A DNA stretch of 7,131 nucleotides from CAYIFA01 sp964362625 (lineage in GTDB: Bacteria > Patescibacteriota > Minisyncoccia > 1-14-0-10-42-19), in the NCBI GenBank assembly GCA_964362625.1, contig CAYIFA010000041.1, positions 1 through 7,131 of the forward strand, given 5' to 3'. The notes under the pieces were generated by a model. It was not told where the DNA came from. It made no database searches and was given only the letters and a program-made list of their open reading frames with translations. Numbering within the stretch: the stretch's first letter is position 1; every line of letters begins with the position of its first letter. The position numbers and the translations under genes are program-made. This document shows, in pieces, positions 4,957 through 7,131 of the stretch.

Positions 4957-7131
4957 CTACAGTTTCTTTGTGAAAAATATATCGCTCTTAAGGTATTTCT
5001 TGAAAAAGTCCTTAATCGGCATTTCCGGAAAATCGGGGACATTGGCGATTTTTGCCATATCTACGAATTCGGTCGCAAATTCAGTAATGTAATCTTCTTT
5101 GTCATACACAAACTCGCAAATAAGGCCGCCTATCCACGGATCAAGCCCTTTAGGTAGCATGTAATCTTTAGTCTGCTGCTGGAAACACGGCACGGTAATA
5201 ACTATTACCTCGGAATGCACCTGTTCGTTATAGATATGCCAGTTACCCAACGCAAGTATGTGAAGCTTTACGCCTAAGGCGCGGTTGCGTCTAATTTCGG
5301 ATTCGGTGATATTCTGCGATTTATACGACAAGGCATATCCTGCTCCGCCAGCCGGATGAAGCAACTCGACATTTAACTTATCAAGCTTGTCTATCCCGAC
5401 TGTCGAACCAAGATATTTAACATCCGAGCGATTCTTTGCAAAAATTGTTTCGAGCAAATCTATGCCCTTCCGGCCGCCATGCTGATCGTCATGATTGCCG
5501 GCAATACCGACAACTTTGATGCCACGCTTAGATTTGGGCCACCAATCGGCAAGGAATTCAACTTGTCCCTGGCTCCCCGGAATATAAACTTTCTGACGGT
5601 TTGCCGGATGGTCAAAATCTCCGGCAGTCCAGTCGCCGCAATGATAAATTACATCAACCTTTTCCTCATCGCATACTTCATAAAACAAATTCACGCAAGA
5701 GCAAAGTTGGTCAAGGCTGCCGTAGTGCGTGTCTGAAACAAAACCGGCCCTCTTCTTAGTAGCAAAAATATCTTTGAGTGGCAACGCCTTGAATTGCGTT
5801 GCCAGACGATATTGCAGCACAAATTGTTTGGAGTCGGCCTGTTCGGCATCGCGAGGTGTTAAGATCTGGTATCCGGTGGCCTGGAGCTTATCAATTATCT
5901 GCCAAACTTTATCTTTGTGGATTTTCAAACTGCGCGAAATATCACCTTCGGTGCGTGGACGCTCATCCAACAATTTCAGGGCTTTCTGCTCAACTTCCGA
6001 TAAGTCGGGTTTTACTTTAATACTTGCACGATAGTCATCGCGCCTTTGGAATTTCTTGAGCTTAAGCAAACGAATCTTAATGCCGTCCCGCGATTTATCG
6101 CTCTTTAGCTTCCAATCATCGTCGAATTGCAGCTCAATAATACATGCTCCGATTACTGGAGCAAATCCGCGCTTACGTTTACCTTTCTGATAAGGCGTAA
6201 GAGATTGCAAAGACGGCACCAATACTCCATGAATGCCGCCGTATTTGATACGATCATAAACATGCGAACCGCCGACAATCGCGATCACCGCTTCGTCCTG
6301 GGTTCGCGGCGCCAAAGATTCTTCCTCGGAAATGATGTTTGTAAGAATGTTCTGAAGGGCATAGCTTTTTGCGTAAGGAGCGTAATCCTCGCCGGGATTG
6401 ATTGCTTCAATCCTGACTCCGAGAACCTGGAAAACGGCGTACAGGTCGCCACGATAGACCAAATCCGGACGATCATCGCTTGAACAAACGCTGCGCACCG
6501 CGTTCAAAACCGCTCCCTTTCGGGATTTAAACGTGAGGTCTCTGGTACCGCTGATCATGTATGTTTTGAAAGTCTTAGAACGGGGATAGTGGGCAAGAGC
6601 ATAGCTAATCTGCGAATTCAGATCTGCGTGCAAGAACGACTCACCTTCGCGTTTTCCGGTCAGACGTCCGGTAATTACATCGCCCAAATGAATTGCCATG
6701 TCCACACCGGCCTCTTCGAATTTAGCGTAAATCGTATGAAGGAGCGTTGGATTTGAATATTTGCTTCCTAGCACGGTGCCGTGTATAACGCCGATCTTAC
6801 GGGTATGACGCAAAATTTCTCTTTTTGCGCCGCTACGCGGATCAAAATGAAACGCGTCAAACTTTGTCAAATCCGAAGAAAGCTGAACTTGTTTTGTCTC
6901 CCGGTCATGGATTATGTCGTGGCCTTTTTTGTATAAGCCATCAATCAATCGCACCGCCTCTTCTTCGCTCGTCTCAAATTCTCTGGCTATGCCGGGGATA
7001 TCCCAGTGGCCTTTTTGTAGACGCTTAAGAATTTTGTCTTCCGGCGATTGCTCAACGGGGTTATTAATCTTGCGAATATCGCTCCCCCATTTAAGCGGGG
7101 CTTTAATACCGCGCAATTTAGGGTTTACCGT
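4957..7131 (-). CDS. Tandem (winged HTH + metallophosphoesterase) protein, first phosphoesterase degenerate; 5' end open at window edge
   Basis: Two copies of the same two-domain unit lie in one chain. Numbering is from a TTG at 7116. Winged helix 1 spans about 25-80, phosphoesterase 1 about 107-335, winged helix 2 about 372-437 and phosphoesterase 2 about 455-670. Copy 2 shows the calcineurin-like metal motifs: DTH (D462, H464), GD (D495), GNHD (N541, H542), H587 and GNWH (H627). In copy 1 the matching places read G113 and V115, D146, T191 and R192, N240 and H285, so most ligands are gone. The likely role is a DNA-associated phosphodiesterase or nuclease whose first half binds or scaffolds; the substrate is unknown. 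No signal peptide or membrane segment is seen. The frame stays open from TTG to base 7131 and the TTG has no ribosome site, so the true start may lie outside. The gene ends with TAG, followed by a terminator, and seems monocistronic at this end. Confidence 0.85.
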   Translation of the reverse strand, partial: TVNPKLRGIKAPLKWGSDIRKINNPVEQSPEDKILKRLQKGHWDIPGIAREFETSEEEAVRLIDGLYKKGHDIIHDRETKQVQLSSDLTKFDAFHFDPRSGAKREILRHTRKIGVIHGTVLGSKYSNPTLLHTIYAKFEEAGVDMAIHLGDVITGRLTGKREGESFLHADLNSQISYALAHYPRSKTFKTYMISGTRDLTFKSRKGAVLNAVRSVCSSDDRPDLVYRGDLYAVFQVLGVRIEAINPGEDYAPYAKSYALQNILTNIISEEESLAPRTQDEAVIAIVGGSHVYDRIKYGGIHGVLVPSLQSLTPYQKGKRKRGFAPVIGACIIELQFDDDWKLKSDKSRDGIKIRLLKLKKFQRRDDYRASIKVKPDLSEVEQKALKLLDERPRTEGDISRSLKIHKDKVWQIIDKLQATGYQILTPRDAEQADSKQFVLQYRLATQFKALPLKDIFATKKRAGFVSDTHYGSLDQLCSCVNLFYEVCDEEKVDVIYHCGDWTAGDFDHPANRQKVYIPGSQGQVEFLADWWPKSKRGIKVVGIAGNHDDQHGGRKGIDLLETIFAKNRSDVKYLGSTVGIDKLDKLNVELLHPAGGAGYALSYKSQNITESEIRRNRALGVKLHILALGNWHIYNEQVHSEVIVITVPCFQQQTKDYMLPKGLDPWIGGLICEFVYDKEDYITEFATEFVDMAKIANVPDFPEMPIKDFFKKYLKSDIFFTKKL

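Noticed and set aside
6285..6476. A 63-codon minus-strand frame within the phosphoesterase gene.
   Set aside because: It lies fully inside a long, well supported coding frame and shows no ribosome site or recognisable domain.
4957..7116. Reading the two-module gene as a Mre11/SbcD-type nuclease.
   Set aside because: The motifs show only the general calcineurin-like fold; there is no SbcC neighbour, no Mre11 capping domain I can recognise, and the winged helices precede instead of follow the catalytic domains.

Overview
The window is compact and coded entirely on the minus strand, with about 45% GC judged by eye. It reads like a small-genome bacterium of the Candidate Phyla Radiation (Patescibacteria). 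The main grounds are the general look of the isoaspartyl methyltransferase, several proteins with no familiar counterpart, very short intergenic gaps and few Shine-Dalgarno sequences. That placement is inference: there is no rRNA or universal marker here. Stops include TAA, TAG and TGA, so the standard bacterial code fits.

Read in the direction of transcription (high to low coordinates), the layout is as follows. (1) 7131-4957 is a large two-module protein. Each module is a winged helix-turn-helix followed by a calcineurin-like metallophosphoesterase domain; the first phosphoesterase has lost most metal ligands and the second keeps nearly all. The frame is open at the window edge, so its start is not fixed. 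A strong intrinsic terminator follows. (2) 4892-4392 is an uncharacterised 166-residue protein with a degenerate zincin-like HExxE helix. Its stop codon lies in the loop of its own terminator. (3) 4355-507 is a likely operon: pcm (protein repair methyltransferase), mltG (endolytic murein transglycosylase, overlapping pcm by 8 bases), and a 739-residue protein joining an HEAGH zincin-like region to a CobT-like von Willebrand A (VWA) domain. (4) 424-38 is an uncharacterised 128-residue protein that appears to have its own promoter inside the end of the preceding gene.

The most intriguing features are the duplicated phosphoesterase with one dead copy, the zincin-VWA protein without a neighbouring MoxR/CobS ATPase, and the 82-base leader before the 128-residue gene. 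That leader holds a good sigma-70 promoter, a REP-like hairpin covering the start codon, a competing hairpin, and a 16-codon upstream ORF whose stop overlaps the gene's start as ATGA. Several starts lack Shine-Dalgarno sequences and have a -10-like box 6 to 11 bases upstream, which suggests leaderless or nearly leaderless mRNAs.

There is no gene-free stretch over 300 bases, and I see no tRNA, rRNA, CRISPR array, insertion sequence or origin.
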